A program made the translations under genes and the position numbers. 64,000 bases of DNA from the NCBI RefSeq assembly GCF_963422355.1, contig NC_085097.1:1094501-1158500 (forward strand), in the 5' to 3' direction. The notes beneath the pieces were generated by a model. The model made no database searches. It was not told the origin of the DNA and worked only from the letters and a program-made list of their open reading frames with translations. Below are positions 1 through 11,163 of the stretch, one piece after another. This DNA comes from Corticium candelabrum (Eukaryota; Porifera; Homoscleromorpha; Homosclerophorida; Plakinidae). Numbering within the stretch: the first letter of the stretch is position 1; every line of letters starts with the position of its first letter.

Positions 1-1
1 T

Positions 2-316
2 ATCATCGAACAGCTTTGGCACGAAATAGAAAGAGCAGCAAACTGTCGTCGCCCGCAAAACGCAGAGCAGCTATTGAATGCTCTCGTTGAAGCTTGTCAT
101 CGAAGTCGCACTGCGCATATGCGCAATCTTGTTGACAGCATGCCGAGGCGAACTTTTGCTATTCAAACTGCTCGAGGTGGCAACATAAGTACCGAGTGGT
201 TAGGCGAAGGGCTTCAATCTTTCCTCGTGCAATTTTTAACGTTTTTTTTTGAAAACCATTATAAATATCAGAGAGAGTTACAAAAGGACTCTTCGCCCAC
301 TTCTGCTATTAATTAA
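2..316 (+). pseudogene. Tc1/mariner transposase, C-terminal fragment
   Basis: The window opens inside an open frame that starts IIEQLWHEIERAAN and ends with LVDSMPRRTFAIQTARGGN, followed by an unrelated tail and a stop. Tc1-type transposases end with an 'IE.LW.EL..R' helix around the last catalytic acid and then 'LV.SMPRR..AV..A.GG', so this is the C-terminal part of the DDE domain. The upstream domain lies outside the window. The 37 or so residues after ARGGN are rich in phenylalanine and look like read-through rather than domain sequence. I did not find the terminal inverted repeat that should follow. Confidence 0.75.
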
Positions 317-1290
317 TGTCTATTTATTTTTGTTTATTGTTTTTTCGTTGGAATTGCAGTTTGACTAAGAGCAATTTATACAATATTCAAGACATTAACC
401 TAATGCAACAAACAACTTAATATCGATTATCCTAGCGCAGAGGAGGGTAATTGCATTTGATCTACTTGTGTGTGCATATATGGTAGAGTGGCAGGGTGTT
501 CTTATAATTTTGTTCATATCTGTACATAGTCCAGCCAAACAGAAAAAATCTCTGGACATCCACTAGATTGATTTGAGTGGACAAAAGTTTTAAGGCATTG
601 CAAAATTTGTTTTGAATTATTGTTTGAAATTATTTAATAATTAAATACCTTTTACATAAATACAAGTTTCCTTTAAAGCATGTTTTGAATGACGAATACT
701 CTAATCGTTCGAGCTTTTTCAATGCAACATCTAAGAATAATATTACTCATAATAGGAACCTCTCTTATCTGCTGCTGTCTCCTCCTTGTGCAGCTTCTAC
801 TTTGCCGTTGACAGCAAAAGCAGGAAATATTTCATTGCAAAGTATGTGTTAACCACGGGAATTTTTAATATTCGCCAGCAGTTGTGCAATTCTAGACCTT
901 GGTGTGCAACACATTGCACTTTATGCATACAAGACTAACAATTACTAGTTATCGTATTGGCATGTCCAGGATATCGTTGTTATTACATCAAGGGGAGTGG
1001 CAGGTACAAGCGAGATAATTACCGAAGCGAATCCCAGGTATTTATCCAGGCAATTAGCTGCCACTCACCCGAGGCGGAATAGCAACCATATCATAGATTC
1101 GCCCATGCATACTATAAGTGATTTGTATCAGGCAAGGCCATTGGTTGGTTTGAATTACGTTCATTTTGAGCTGTGAGTACGTAAATGTTACTTGTTACTT
1201 GTTTGTCAGTAACCATTCTGTACTAATTAGACGGAGCGTTGTCCGTTTAGTAGCTCATTAAAGGCATGGCCAATCATTTGCGCGTTATTG
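317..1290. other. AT-rich spacer with no recognised gene
   Basis: No open frame with family resemblance and no clear inverted repeat seen. The sequence runs up to the retrotransposon target site. Confidence 0.5.
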
Positions 1291-1294
1291 AACC

Positions 1295-1429
1295 TGTGAT
1301 GTTCGTGCGTCGCGTTCAATTCGGCTTTGAGATACACACAAGGCATTATAATAGCTCTGACTGAAAACCGCGTACAGAACTAACTCCAACATGCGCACAG
1401 AACTAACTAAGTGTAACGTGTCTGTCACA
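1295..1429 (-). repeat. 3' LTR of the gypsy element
   Basis: It runs from tgtgatgttcgtgcg to gtgtctgtcaca and is the direct-repeat partner of 6808-6946. It contains the shared block 'gaaaaccgcgtacagaacta'. Confidence 0.9.
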
Positions 1430-1441
1430 TCTCTCTTCCTT
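1430..1441 (-). other. Polypurine tract
   Basis: On the minus strand aaggaagagaga directly abuts the TG of the 3' LTR, the position and composition of a plus-strand primer. Confidence 0.7.
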
Positions 1442-1474
1442 AGTGGAAGAAAGTTATACATAGTTTTTGTACCG

Positions 1475-2271
1475 CTTATTTTTGTCTTATGATTCGTCCT
1501 CTGGAAGTTGTTCGAAGCTCCTTGCTACCCAGTGAGGTGCCTGCGTTGGTGTTTGTCTCGACCTCGCTTGCCGTTGTTGGCGGATCTGGAGATGGTGTCC
1601 CTTCATCTTCTGCATCTTGGAACTCTGGTAGGGCGCTGGGCGGTGGTTTCATCTTAGGTAGAAGTTTCCTTTTGTTACACCGTAAAGCTTTCTCATCGTT
1701 CTCGACGATGTATGAGCGAGGAGAGCAATGGACTTCCGTTACTGTAGCCGGCTTCCATTCTATGTTTCTCTAGACCTTTACCATGTCGCCTGGTCTGAGT
1801 TCGTTACTCTGTACTGCTCTTCGATCGTAGTAGCTTTATTGCCGTTGTTGCCGTAGATCAAAGACTTCTTTAACATGAATCGACTAACGAGGTACTAGTA
1901 GGTCCTCATGAACCGGTAGCTTCATTTTCAGAGATTGTCCAAACAACAGCTGTGCTGATGAAACCTTCAAGTCTGGGATTGACGTGTTTCGGTAGTTTAG
2001 CAGTGTTAGGTGCAGGTCTTCACCGGTGTGACTCGCCTTCCTTAGCATCTGTTTGATGGTCTTGATGGTGCGTTCAGCAAGTCCGTTTGATTGGTGGTAC
2101 GTAGGGCTGCTGGTAGTCGGACGAAATCCCCAGTCCATTGCGAACGCTTTGAACATTTTGCTGTTGAGATTGGTGTTGTTCAGTTAATCTCTGTATCTGC
2201 TCCAGCCGTTTGCTACTGCATGGGATAGAGTTGATTAATGAGTAGATTATGAGTTCAGTGTCCTCTGTCAT
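1475..2271 (-). pseudogene. gypsy integrase, core and C-terminal remnant
   Basis: The best-preserved block (2156 to 1884) contains SPTYHQSNGLAERTIKTIK, which holds the third catalytic acid (E of AER) of the retroviral-type D,D-35-E core, followed by a helix and the GRxLKxKLP-like stretch. Downstream frames to about 1475 give a proline-rich tail ending in a basic segment, as in K02A2.6-type integrases. Only about 130 bases separate the RNase H end from this block, so the HHCC zinc domain and the first part of the catalytic core are deleted. Several stops and frameshifts follow. It cannot be functional. Confidence 0.85.
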
Positions 2272-3114
2272 GTCATTATCAATGTCCTCTGTTATTGGTA
2301 AGTGCCGTCTGTTATTGGTAAGTACGCGCGTGACAGTGCATCGGCCATATGCATGTCCTTGCCTGATATATATTGCACATTTAGTTGGTATTGCTGTGTC
2401 TGAAGTAGGATCCTCTGAAGTCTTGGAGGTACGACGTTGAGTGGCTCTCTCGTGATGATCTTTAACGGTTTGTGGTCCGTCTCCAGTAGCTCTAACCTGC
2501 CATTTATATGTGGATGGAACTTGCGGCGTGCGTAAGTGATACCGAACATCGCCTTTTTATTTGCTCGTACGATCTTTCGGCAGTGGTTAGTGTGCGAGAG
2601 GCATAGGCCACTGGTCTCCCTCTTGGAGCAGATATGCTCTCAATTTCGTGCTGGACGCGTCGTCTTGTTTCTTGACGGGTTTTTCGACATCATAAAACGT
2701 AAGCACTGGGTTGCTTGATACTGCTTCTTTGATTTGTTGGAGTGCCGTGTCGTGCTCCGGGTGCCATTTCCATGCTGTATCTTTTCTGAGTAGATTCCTG
2801 ACTGGTGCTGTGAAGTCTGACTCTTGAGGTATGAATGGTGCGAGATAGTTGATCATGCCGAGAAGTCTCGAATTCTATTCTTTCTTCTGGTTTGGGCATT
2901 CTTGTAATTGCTGCAACTTTCTCCAGGTCTGGTCGGATGCCTTCTTTCGAGATCAGGTGTCTCATGTAATTTACTTGATGGATTTTCAACTGCAGTTTGT
3001 TCCGGCTGAATCTGATATTGGTGTCTCTTGCCCTTCTCAGTACTCAGTGTAATGCCTCGTCATGCTCCTCTTCATCTTTACCTGCTACTATCAGGTCGTC
3101 GGCTAGGACAAATA

Positions 3115-5015
3115 CAGTCAAACCTCCCTTATCCGGACACTTCGGGACCGGTAGCTGTCCGGATATTAGAATTGTCCGTAACTGAGAATTCTATTCTGCG
3201 CATGCTCAAATACGTAATAAACTTAAGGATGCAGTCTACATGCATTGATAGTACGTGTGTCCCGCAACAAACGTCAAAAGGCTAATTACTTGGTAAAGTA
3301 TGTGGTGACTTTATTCTGTACCATCGATTTCCTACGAAGTCTAGCTGCTGTATCCTTCCATTTCTTTACTAGGAGTAAATGCGAAGAATCAGTGTCCCCT
3401 CTGGCTTCTAACCACTCAAGAACTGTACCTAGAGCTTCAAATGCCTCTGCATTAGTCACTGTTGCTGCTTCTTTGGATCCTGCATCTTCACTATCTGAGT
3501 CTGAACTTTCATTGGTTTGTTCACCCAATACCTCTGCAACAATTTCGCTGTCGGTCAACAGCTGATGACCAGGATCAAAGTTGTCTTCATTTAGCCACTC
3601 TTCAGGAGTTTGCCAAGAATCAGTACCTTCGATGTACCCCAGTTCTGAGAAAAGTTCCAACATTTCAAGGTTGTCGGTTGAATCCCAACTGTCGCTCACA
3701 CAGATGGTGTCAGTAGGTAAAAGTTTATTCCAGGCTTTCCTCAGACTATCACCAGCAGCCTCATTCCATGACTGTGCAGCCCAATAAACTGCATCATTGA
3801 TGGTAATTTGCTTTACTATTTCAGGTATAGACAGTGATGAACTTTTTCATTCTCAACAATCAGGTACCGGAGGAGATGTTTTCTGTATCTTTGTTTACAT
3901 GCTTCGAGAACTCCTTGATCCATAGGCTGTATCAGTGATGTCGTGTTCGTTGGAAGAAAGAGAGTGCTCACTTTTCCGTCCCTTGACTTTAGGATTTCCA
4001 CTGAGGGTGAGCGGGTGCACTGTCCAGCAGAAGAAGAACTTTGTACTCAATACCATGGTCTTGGCAAAACTGCTTTACAAGTGGCACAAACTTGTGGTGG
4101 AACCAATCTTGAAATATGGTTGTGTTCATCCATGACCTCTTCTGTGAATAGTAGTGTACAGGTAGGCTGTCTACATTCACGTGTTTGAAACAGCGGGGTT
4201 TTGCGCTGGTATGTATGAAAACCAAAGGCATGCGAAATGTACCAGACGCATTAGCACAACCCAGCAGTGTAATCCTGTCCTTGGATTTTTTGAAGTTCAA
4301 TGCCTTCTTCTCCCCAGAACAAACAAGTGATCTGGATGGAAGCAGTCTCCACCAGAGTCCAGTTTCGTCCGCGTTAAATATTTGGTCCTTGCTATATCCC
4401 TCACGATCCAACATGGTTCGAAATTCATGACAGAAGGGGTCCACAGCCTCCAAGTCAGCAGACAGACTTTCACCCTGAAGTGTCATAGAACGAATTCCAT
4501 GTCTTCTGCAAAACTTTTGCAGCCAACCAGAGCTAGCTTTAAAACTGGTCCATTCTTCGTCAGGATAAAGCGAAGGGAACAGGGCCAAGGCTTTCTCTTG
4601 CAATAAAGGTCCTGACACCGAGGCTCCCTTCGCTCTCTGTTGCGCAAACCACATGTAGCATGCCTCGTCGATCTTCTCAAACTGCGGCTCCTTTACAACT
4701 CGACGCTTCTTTGCACCGTCTGGAATTTCACTACCTGACACATGGCGTGAAATCTTGTCTCTGCTTTTCCAGATGTCAGCCAACGTTGACTTCGGAATGT
4801 TATAATGCTGAGAGACTAGTCGAAATGATTGCCCCTTTTCCAATTCACTAATTAACTTCAACTTCTTCTCTAGAGTAATAACTGACCGTTTCCGTGATTG
4901 CTTGGACGCCATAGAGCACGTGTGTTGGTCACTGCCCATGCGTTCGGTTTTAGCTCAGTGTCCGGTATACGGAGGTGTCCGTAAGTGAGAGGTCCGGATA
5001 AGGGAGGTTTGACTG
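3115..5015 (-). mobile_element. pogo/Tigger DNA transposon inserted in the gypsy element
   Basis: The ends are perfect inverted copies over at least 24 bp (cagtcaaacctcccttatcc at 3115; its complement ends at 5015). They are flanked by the TA duplication typical of the family (3113-3114 and 5016-5017). Total length is 1901 bp. The host sequence is the palm domain of the gypsy reverse transcriptase, so pogo arrived second. The transposase is on the minus strand. Confidence 0.95.
3286..4939 (-). pseudogene. pogo/Tigger (jerky-like) transposase
   Basis: Translation from 4939 (or the second ATG at 4912, MASKQSRKR) gives a CENP-B-type helix-turn-helix (residues about 20-65, LEKGQSFRLVSQHYNIPKS), then a second CENPB/Tc5 DNA-binding domain (about 85-150). 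The DDE_1 catalytic domain follows, with the first acid in FNADETGLWW and the second in [11 protein letters not shown]. The main frame stops at 3989. The third acid is in another frame at 4001-3816 ([17 protein letters not shown]), so there is a frameshift near 3995. Another near 3830 leads into the acidic C-terminal tail (3699-3286, ending TTYFTK). Otherwise length and domain order are complete, so inactivation is fairly recent. Confidence 0.92.
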
Positions 5016-5654
5016 TACATTCGAGATGCTTCCAAACGTTTCATCGTTCCTCTGCTGGAGCACTTCACTCTCGGAGGATATGTGGAAGGGCATTCGCATG
5101 AAACGTATTCTTCCCCAAGGGGTATTGAAAGTACACAGTAGGATGATTCTTCGTTTGGCTTTACGTGCATCAATCATGTCTATATATCAGTCGTGTATAC
5201 TACCGTGAACATTCGTTTACCTGCCAATCTGGCTTGCACATCGCTTGGGGTCGGTATACGGTGGTGTTCTCTTCGGATGGCTATATTCAGTGGTCGTGGA
5301 TTCAGACACACTCGTATGTTTCCATTTCTCTTCTCGGTGACCACCAGGTTGCTCACCCACTTAGTGAGCCTGTCCAAGTTAGCTATGATTCCCATGTTCT
5401 CTAACCTGCCGAGTGTTTCCTTCAACTGTTGTTGTTTGCATAGGGAAAGTTTCTTGCTGTTTGTATGACGGGATTGGTCACTGGTTTCAGCTTGATGTGA
5501 TATTTTCTTGCGTATTGCCCTATTTTTGCATACGACTGCATGAGATCATGCTTGCTGGCAATTCTGGTACTTGTGGTTGAGATGCTGTCCACTCATCGTA
5601 TCAAATCAAGCTTCTCGCAAGATTCCTTTCAAAGAATGGCTAGATCCTTATCCG

Positions 5655-6047
5655 TTACGTAGAGTGTAAGATGATAGTTTCTTTGCAGGTGCAGTCTAGC
5701 TGGACTATTCCTGTTTGCCTGATCTTGCCATCGCCTATTCCGGTCAGCACGTTTCTCGTGGTTCGCATCTTTATTGCATTTCCTTGTTTTGCTGATAGGG
5801 TCTTCAGGATTGCTTTGTACTCTTTGAGCGGTAGCCCATTGGCACTTGCGCCAGTTTTCAGCTTGAATGTGATTAGGGGCCTACCAAGCATCAGCTGCTC
5901 TGTCCAGTCTGGTTTGTCTCGTATGTTACCCACAAACAGATGACCCATGAAATAGCCGAGTCTATCTAAGTAATAGTCCTCTTGCGGCTCTTCATGCATG
6001 GTGTTGACAATTTGTTTGTCTGGCTTCTTCTGACCTTGTTGGCACAC
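5655..6047 (-). pseudogene. gypsy aspartic protease region
   Basis: A 130-codon open frame on the minus strand contains FKLKTGASANGLPLKEYKAI. This aligns with the retropepsin active site, D-T-G-A-x-x-N-x-L-P. The catalytic aspartate is replaced by lysine (KTGA), so the enzyme would be dead even with the frame open. It lies between the gag zinc knuckles and reverse transcriptase, as expected. Confidence 0.8.
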
Positions 6048-6795
6048 CTTTGCCAGACGGTTGCGCTGGCAGCATCGACCGCAAATCTTTTTTTCATAAG
6101 CTTAGCATTGTCGTGGTTGGTGATTGCCTTTACTGTACTTGCACGACTGCTCTGTGCGCGTGCCCGCCTTACCTCGTATGTTACGTGTTGCGGTCTTACT
6201 ACATGCCTGCCACTTGCTTCGAAGCGTGTGAACTTCTTCCGCCTTTGGCGCCTCGTTTGTCATGGCTTGCACTTGTTGCTTCGTAGCTTCTGCCTTTCGA
6301 CACAAGTCTAAGGCTTTCTCTAAATTGAAGTTGGGCTGGCTCAGTAGTCTTTTCTTGACGCGCTCGTCTGTTATCTAGAACACAAATTTTTCTCATATTA
6401 TTATATCTCGCTGTTCACCAAACTCACACGCTAGATCAGTCGCCCACTGGTCTATCGTCTCCTTTTCCCTGGTTTCGTGACCAAAATCGATGCCTCTCGT
6501 AGACTGTATTCCGTCTCGGGTTGCAATAGTCCTGGGATTTGCAGAGGATCGCGTTTACGTCTTGTCGCAGGTTGTCTTCGCCTTCATTCGGTTACGGGAA
6601 GACTAGCGTTTGGTAGATTTCTGAGGCTTCTGGGCTTGCAACGTGAAGCAGAATCGTTGTTTGAGTTTCATTTGCTTTCCCCGTGAGCTCTGCTGCTTGG
6701 AAGTAGACACGAAATTGTTGTTCCCATTTGCGCCAAGCCTTCGCTAGGTTCCTCTCCGAGAATTGCATTACAAGTGGGGGTCGTAGTTGGTCCAT
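6040..6795 (-). pseudogene. gypsy Gag with two damaged zinc knuckles
   Basis: The ATG at 6795 opens MDQLRPPLVMQFSERNLAKAW, the N-terminal capsid-type helix region of Ty3/gypsy Gag (W..WEQQFRVY). Frameshifts follow. Near the C end are two CCHC knuckles, each lacking one ligand: C-K-Y-S...H...C (second Cys to Ser), then C-G-R-C...R...C (His to Arg). The start is only 12 bases from the 5' LTR, which leaves room for a primer site but almost no leader. The sequence next to the LTR, cggtgccagg, could be a decayed tRNA primer site (normally TGG...). Confidence 0.8.
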
Positions 6796-6807
6796 GTCCT
6801 GGCACCG

Positions 6808-6946
6808 TGTGACGTTCGTGCGTCACGTTCAATTCTGGTTTGAGATACTCGCAAGGTGCTGTAATAACTCTGATTGAAAACCGCGTACAGAACTAACTCA
6901 AGATTGCGCACAGAACTAACTCATAGTGTCACGTGTCTGTCCCACA
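6808..6946 (-). repeat. 5' LTR of the gypsy element
   Basis: It runs from tgtgacgttcgtgcg to gtgtctgtcccaca and matches the copy at 1295-1429 along its length, apart from a few substitutions and short indels. The LTR-LTR differences show the insertion is not recent. Confidence 0.9.
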
Positions 6947-7174
6947 AACCAGTAGTGTTTTGATGTTGATCATAGCAACGGTAGCTAGGGTATACGCGTT
7001 TTTCTTGACAGCGGTAAGGAATCATCGTGCAAACGATTTATACCCGCTGTATCGACCAATCAGGGCTGGCAAAACCCACGTGATATTATGCAAGCTGTTT
7101 TGTACGTGAACGTCTTGAGTGGCAGCTACTTGTGATAGTGGATTTACGCTAGGGGCGCGCTCGGATTTACACCA

Positions 7175-7320
7175 GGTGCGCGTTCGATTGGGCTCTTCCA
7201 ATCTCTTCCAGAAGAGGCTCCGTGTGAACGCACCTCTACCAACTTCTACAGTTCTCAGGATTGCCACATCTACGATCAAATTCGTAACCCACGAATTTTT
7301 GGTGCAAAAACCGCCTACAA
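7175..7320 (+). repeat. Inverted repeat, left partner of 11380-11625
   Basis: It begins ggtgcgcgttcgattgggct. The stretch gcgttcgattgggctcttcc is found inverted at the end of the partner, and 'ctcaggattgccacat' near 7256 also has its inverted counterpart near 11440. The pair brackets the hAT and protease-like genes. Confidence 0.6.
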
Positions 7321-7649
7321 AATTTACAGGTTGGCCTACGAATAATTGATCGTCGACTAGGTCGATCTTGACTATCTCACGAGCGCAGCGTCTCCAAAAT
7401 TTGTGTAGCTGTTTGTCTTCTTTTTTTTTATGCCCAGTTTACTTCTTGCAGAATGTTTTCTGAGCATAGTTTTGTGATTGAGCATCATGTTCACCGCGTT
7501 CCGATGGCCTTTTGTCATACGAGTCTAAATCTAAACTCGGATGCGTAGACAAAACCAGATGTTTTCACAAACGCGGACGCGCTAACAAACCCAGAAGTGT
7601 GCAGACTAGCATTATCTTCTTTTTGTGGATGATCGTAGGGTACTGAGCA

Positions 7650-10190
7650 ATGGAGAAATCGACTCAAGATCCCGAACCTTCAGCAAAGAGGTATCGCTGG
7701 ACTCAAAAGTACAGGAAAGAGTGGGTGTCAGACGCAGACTTTGTCAGGTGGCTTAGACAATCGAAACATCAGCCTTTTATGGCGACATTCACTTTATGCA
7801 ACAAGGAGCTTAGGTATGAAAGTGGTGGCCTGCGGCAATTACGTAATCTTGCACTATCTTCAGAACACATGTCGCGTAAAAGGCCGCGAGAGGGCGGTAT
7901 TTGCAGTGACGTTCAAGAGGCGGTTCTTCTCATGAACCATTCTTCTCTCAGGGTGCGTTCGAATACTAGTTCTAGAACTAGAGTTGTTGGGGGGGGGGGA
8001 GCAAAGTTCTATAGCGTTTGATTGGTATTTCTGACAGTTCTAGCAGTTCTGCCTAGCGAGCTGGAGTTGTTGGAACTGTCACGCCCTAAATGCAAAATTC
8101 CCGGAGGTTCAGGAAGTGAAATGACGGGTACAGATGCTGAGGCCGTTGTGGACCTTCTTGTTGGTTCTAATGAACACTTGTGACGACCATCGGCTTGCCA
8201 AACATCAGAAGAACGACATTTGGGACTGATTACAGTGACGTTCTTGGCGCGAGCGGCTCCAAAAAAACCGAAAGCGAAAGCACTGTTGATGCTCGAACAG
8301 ACTACAACAAGTGGAGTAGAAACGTCATGCTACTTCGCATTGACGCTTACCGGAAGTATGAGCTTTTGCGCATGCTCAACTTGCTGACAGTTCTAAGCGT
8401 TCGTTTGCTAGCAAGAGTTTCAACAGTTCTGACAATTCTGGCAATTCCAGTTCTAGAACTGGAACTAGTATTCGAACGCACCCTCAGTTGCAGTCACAAA
8501 CGGAATTTGAAGCTAGCATTTATCTTGGTTGAACACAATGTGCTAGTGGCGACCGCTAATCATATAGTTCCTCTCCTGCATAGCGTTGCGCCTGATTCGA
8601 AAATCTTGTCAGAAATGAAGGCGGCAAGGGCAAAGATGACAGCTGGTATTAATTCTGTTGCAGACGCAATGAGATACGAACTTGTTTCTCTCATGCAAAG
8701 CAGCTATTTCTCCTTAGTTCTAGATGAAGCAACGGAATTATGAGTGTTCTTGAACAAGTAGCCATATCAGTTAGAGTGTGGAATACTGTGTCAGGAAAGG
8801 TTCGGTCTATGCTGCTGGTAGTAGAGGAGGTAAACTGATCGACCGCAGAACGGATATTTCTGTTGTATCTGCAAAGTTGGAAAAAGAAGGTATTCCTTGG
8901 GAAAACCTAATTGGATACACTTCAGACGGCGCAAATGTCATGCGTGGTAAAAAATATTCTGTGCTGACAAGACTGCTTGAAAAGAAATCTGATCTGTTTT
9001 CTTTACACTGCATTTGCCACCAACTTTATCTGTGTGCATCCGCAGCTTGCAAAGTCTTTCCAGATAGCATTGAAGACTTTTTTCGTCAGACAGCATGTTT
9101 GTTCGATCACAGCCCGAAACGCTGGGTTTCCTCGAGGCAAGTACAGGCTTCTCTCGGTGTGCCTCTGCACAAACTCATAAAGCCTGCGTCGACTCGCTGG
9201 CTCAGTTTACATCAGTGCTTTGTGCGTACCCTTGAGCAGTGGGATGCAATTTGATGTACTGTTTTGCAGATCCTAATGTTTGCCATCTTGACAACATGAA
9301 ACACTGAGTTGAGCTCATTAACGACAAAACTACTAAACCATTTCTACAATTTCTGAAGAAGGTGTTAGAACACTTCACAAAACTGAACACGGAATTTTAG
9401 TCAGATCATATTTTGATTCACATGTTTTATGACCGCCTAAATGAGTTTCTGAGATTTGTGTTATTAAATTGTCTCAAGTTGTCTGTTCTATCGGAAACTA
9501 GTTTAGAAGTCTGCTTAGCTACTGACTTGGATGATTCCAAAAATTGGATAGCAGCTGACGATATTGTTATCTATGCTGACTGCCGTTCAACCGTTTATCG
9601 ACTACTATTTACGCCAAGAAATCTTGAGTTTCTAAACAGATGTCGCCGGTTTTATTTAGAAGCCTCTCGTCAGTTGCACTTTCGACTGCCTTTGAGTTGT
9701 CCGGTTTTGCAAGGGTTGAACATGCTTAATCCCAAATTTGTAATAAGTCAAACCGCCTCCAATATCTACGCAGTAGCGTCAAGATTTTCATCAGCTTTTT
9801 CGACTTCACAACTGACAAAGATTTAAAGGAAGTGGCAGATTTATCAGACAGCTTCTGATCACACAAATTTGAGGGATTTGGCGGTCGAAGAATATTGGTA
9901 TAAAATAAGCCAAATGTCTGGTCACGACGATCAAACTCTATACCCAGTGTTGGCAACGTTGGCTAACGCTCTGCTTGTAATTTCACACGCATGAGCAGAC
10001 GTAGAGGGACACTTTTCTGCGCTTCAGGGAGAAAAATCAGAATACCGGAGACTATTGTGTGCTAAACTGTTGAGTAGCCTTTTAACCATAAAGTGTAATA
10101 GAGTGAGCACAACTTGTTTGGACTTTTTTTCAACTGCAGAAATGAGACGATTGCTAGGCTAGAATACCGCAAGAGTAGCCGGCAGGTTAA
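7650..10190 (+). pseudogene. hAT-superfamily transposase (decayed)
   Basis: The frame from 7650 (MEKSTQDPEPSAKRYRWTQK) is a BED/TTF-like N-terminal region. It is interrupted by a MITE at 7951-8483. The same frame resumes at once with LSCSHKRNLKLAFILVEHN and runs to SYFSLVLDEATEL (first catalytic Asp region). A frameshift near 8740 leads to GYTSDGANVMRG and SLHCICHQLYLCA (8778-9254), then 9413-9826. The C-terminal hAT dimerisation segment near 9890-10165 reads DQTLYPVLATLANALLVISH, then FSALQGEKSEYRRLL. The order is that of KIAA1586-like hAT transposases. There are at least four frame breaks, and I could not identify short hAT TIRs with an 8-bp duplication. Confidence 0.85.
7951..8483. mobile_element. 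PIF/Harbinger-like MITE inside the hAT gene
   Basis: The ends are inverted copies (gggtgcgttcgaatactagt at 7951; complement ending at 8483). A 3-bp duplication tca lies at 7948-7950 and 8484-8486. With the element and one tca removed, the transposase frame is continuous. There is no coding capacity. The 3-bp duplication and GGG...CCC ends suggest Harbinger. Confidence 0.85.
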
Positions 10191-10557
10191 TAGAAAATAA
10201 AATAAAATTCTCTGAAACTAAATCTCTTGGTGACTCTGGCTCTGTAACATAACTGCCTATAAGCGATTCCACTGCCTCATTGGAAGACGGGCATTCTCAG
10301 AATCTCAAACAGTACTCTACTAGGCATCCAACTGCTGACGCAAATAGTTCCGTCTTAATGTAAGTGCTCAGTTCAGATTTGTCGAATTCCTTTCCTGCCA
10401 AAAAGCCACCAGAAAAGAGTACAAAGAAAACAGCAAACGTCGCAGCAAAATCTAGTCAACCAATTACAGCGTTTCTGGTTTCAGCTCTTAGGTCACGTAA
10501 CTTGTTCAATGTCTTCAAGACCGCTAGTCCACCCGATGATAACTTTCTCTCAGCAGT

Positions 10558-11163
10558 GTGACCGAACTTGAAACACCCTGTACTAAAGAGGCAGCAGACA
10601 CTTTATGTAAGTGCTATGAGTATCATGTAAGAATTGATCAACGTTATGGTTGCAATGCATGCACTTTAATCAGCGCAAGAATCAGACACAAATTTCTCGT
10701 CAGCCACAGGAGCCTTCAAGAGTTTAGTTGTGACAAAGGCGACTTGCTGATTTCCATCCGTGTGGGTAATGGAACGCACGACGAAGTGCTACGTACAGGA
10801 TTTGAGACCGCTGAAGATGCGATCAGATTGCAGCCATTGCTTCGTCTAAGTGTAAGTGAGGACGTTTACATCAAGCCAGGTGAATGGAGGTTATTTGAAG
10901 AACGATTGCTGCATTATGCAAACGAGATTCTCGTGCTGCCGCTGTACTGATAACGACACCATACTCAGTTGCTTTGACGAAAGCCAGTTTTTCATATTTG
11001 ACAGCTATTCACACGGACAAAGCGGTTCTCTCGCTGCCACGGTTAGTCAGGAAAACATGAGTTCCTATATGCCATATTTCCACCGTCGATGGTATCCGAA
11101 CACACCGTTTCTTAAAGTTCCCCACAGAATTACACAGCTTACAATTGTTCGTTTCACTAAATG
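10558..11163 (+). pseudogene. Possible papain-like cysteine protease gene downstream of the hAT transposase
   Basis: The frame 10558-10950 contains RYGCNACTLISARIRHKFL and, further on, GDLLISIRVGNGTHDEVL. The overlapping +1 frame continues with ESQFFIFDSYSHGQSGSLAA and a tail ending near 11163. A Cys in a 'G.NAC' helix start and a later 'FDSHS.G'-type strand are, as I recall, features of papain-fold deubiquitinase-like proteins common in invertebrate genomes and some viruses. The catalytic His of the DSH motif may be Tyr here (DSYSHG). A frameshift near 10945 is needed to join the parts. It lies about 370 bases past the hAT C-terminus on the same strand, so it may be a second ORF of the same element or an unrelated gene. 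The 10200-10557 stretch holds a lysine/serine-rich open frame (10364-10561) that may be its N-terminus. Function is tentative. Confidence 0.4.

Larger units (their letters stand above)
2292..5425 (-). pseudogene. gypsy reverse transcriptase-RNase H, split by a pogo insertion
   Basis: The N-terminal part (5425-5018) shows the fingers and palm segment with VCLNPRPLNIAI and, after a frameshift, CTFNTPWGRIRFMRMPF. The pogo element interrupts the gene at a TA. Coding resumes at 3110 with VFVLADDLIVAG, the polymerase active-site region (usually YxDD, here LADD). Further on come the connection region (WKWHPEHDTALQQIK) and RNase H (LLETDHKPL; ADALSRAY) to 2292. The GDEWP-like stretch of RNase H is disrupted around 2590. 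The family resemblance is to K02A2.6-like Ty3/gypsy polyproteins. Frameshifts at several points show it is inactive. Confidence 0.9.
1295..6946 (-). mobile_element. Defective Ty3/gypsy LTR retrotransposon
   Basis: Two TG...CA long terminal repeats (135 and 139 bp, about 85-90% alike by eye) bound the element. The 4-bp target duplication aacc lies at 1291-1294 and 6947-6950. Read on the minus strand the order is 5' LTR, gag (start 12 bases inside the LTR), aspartic protease, reverse transcriptase, RNase H, integrase, polypurine tract, 3' LTR, which is the Ty3/gypsy order. A 1.9-kb pogo element sits inside the reverse transcriptase. Removing it leaves about 3.75 kb, shorter than the usual 5-6 kb, mainly because most of integrase is missing. 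Frames are broken throughout. Confidence 0.92.

Noticed and set aside
1489..1773. Plus-strand open frame of 94 codons
   Set aside because: It is antisense to the gypsy integrase tail and has no family resemblance.
3286..3565. Plus-strand frames inside pogo
   Set aside because: They are shadows of the acidic C-terminus of the minus-strand transposase.
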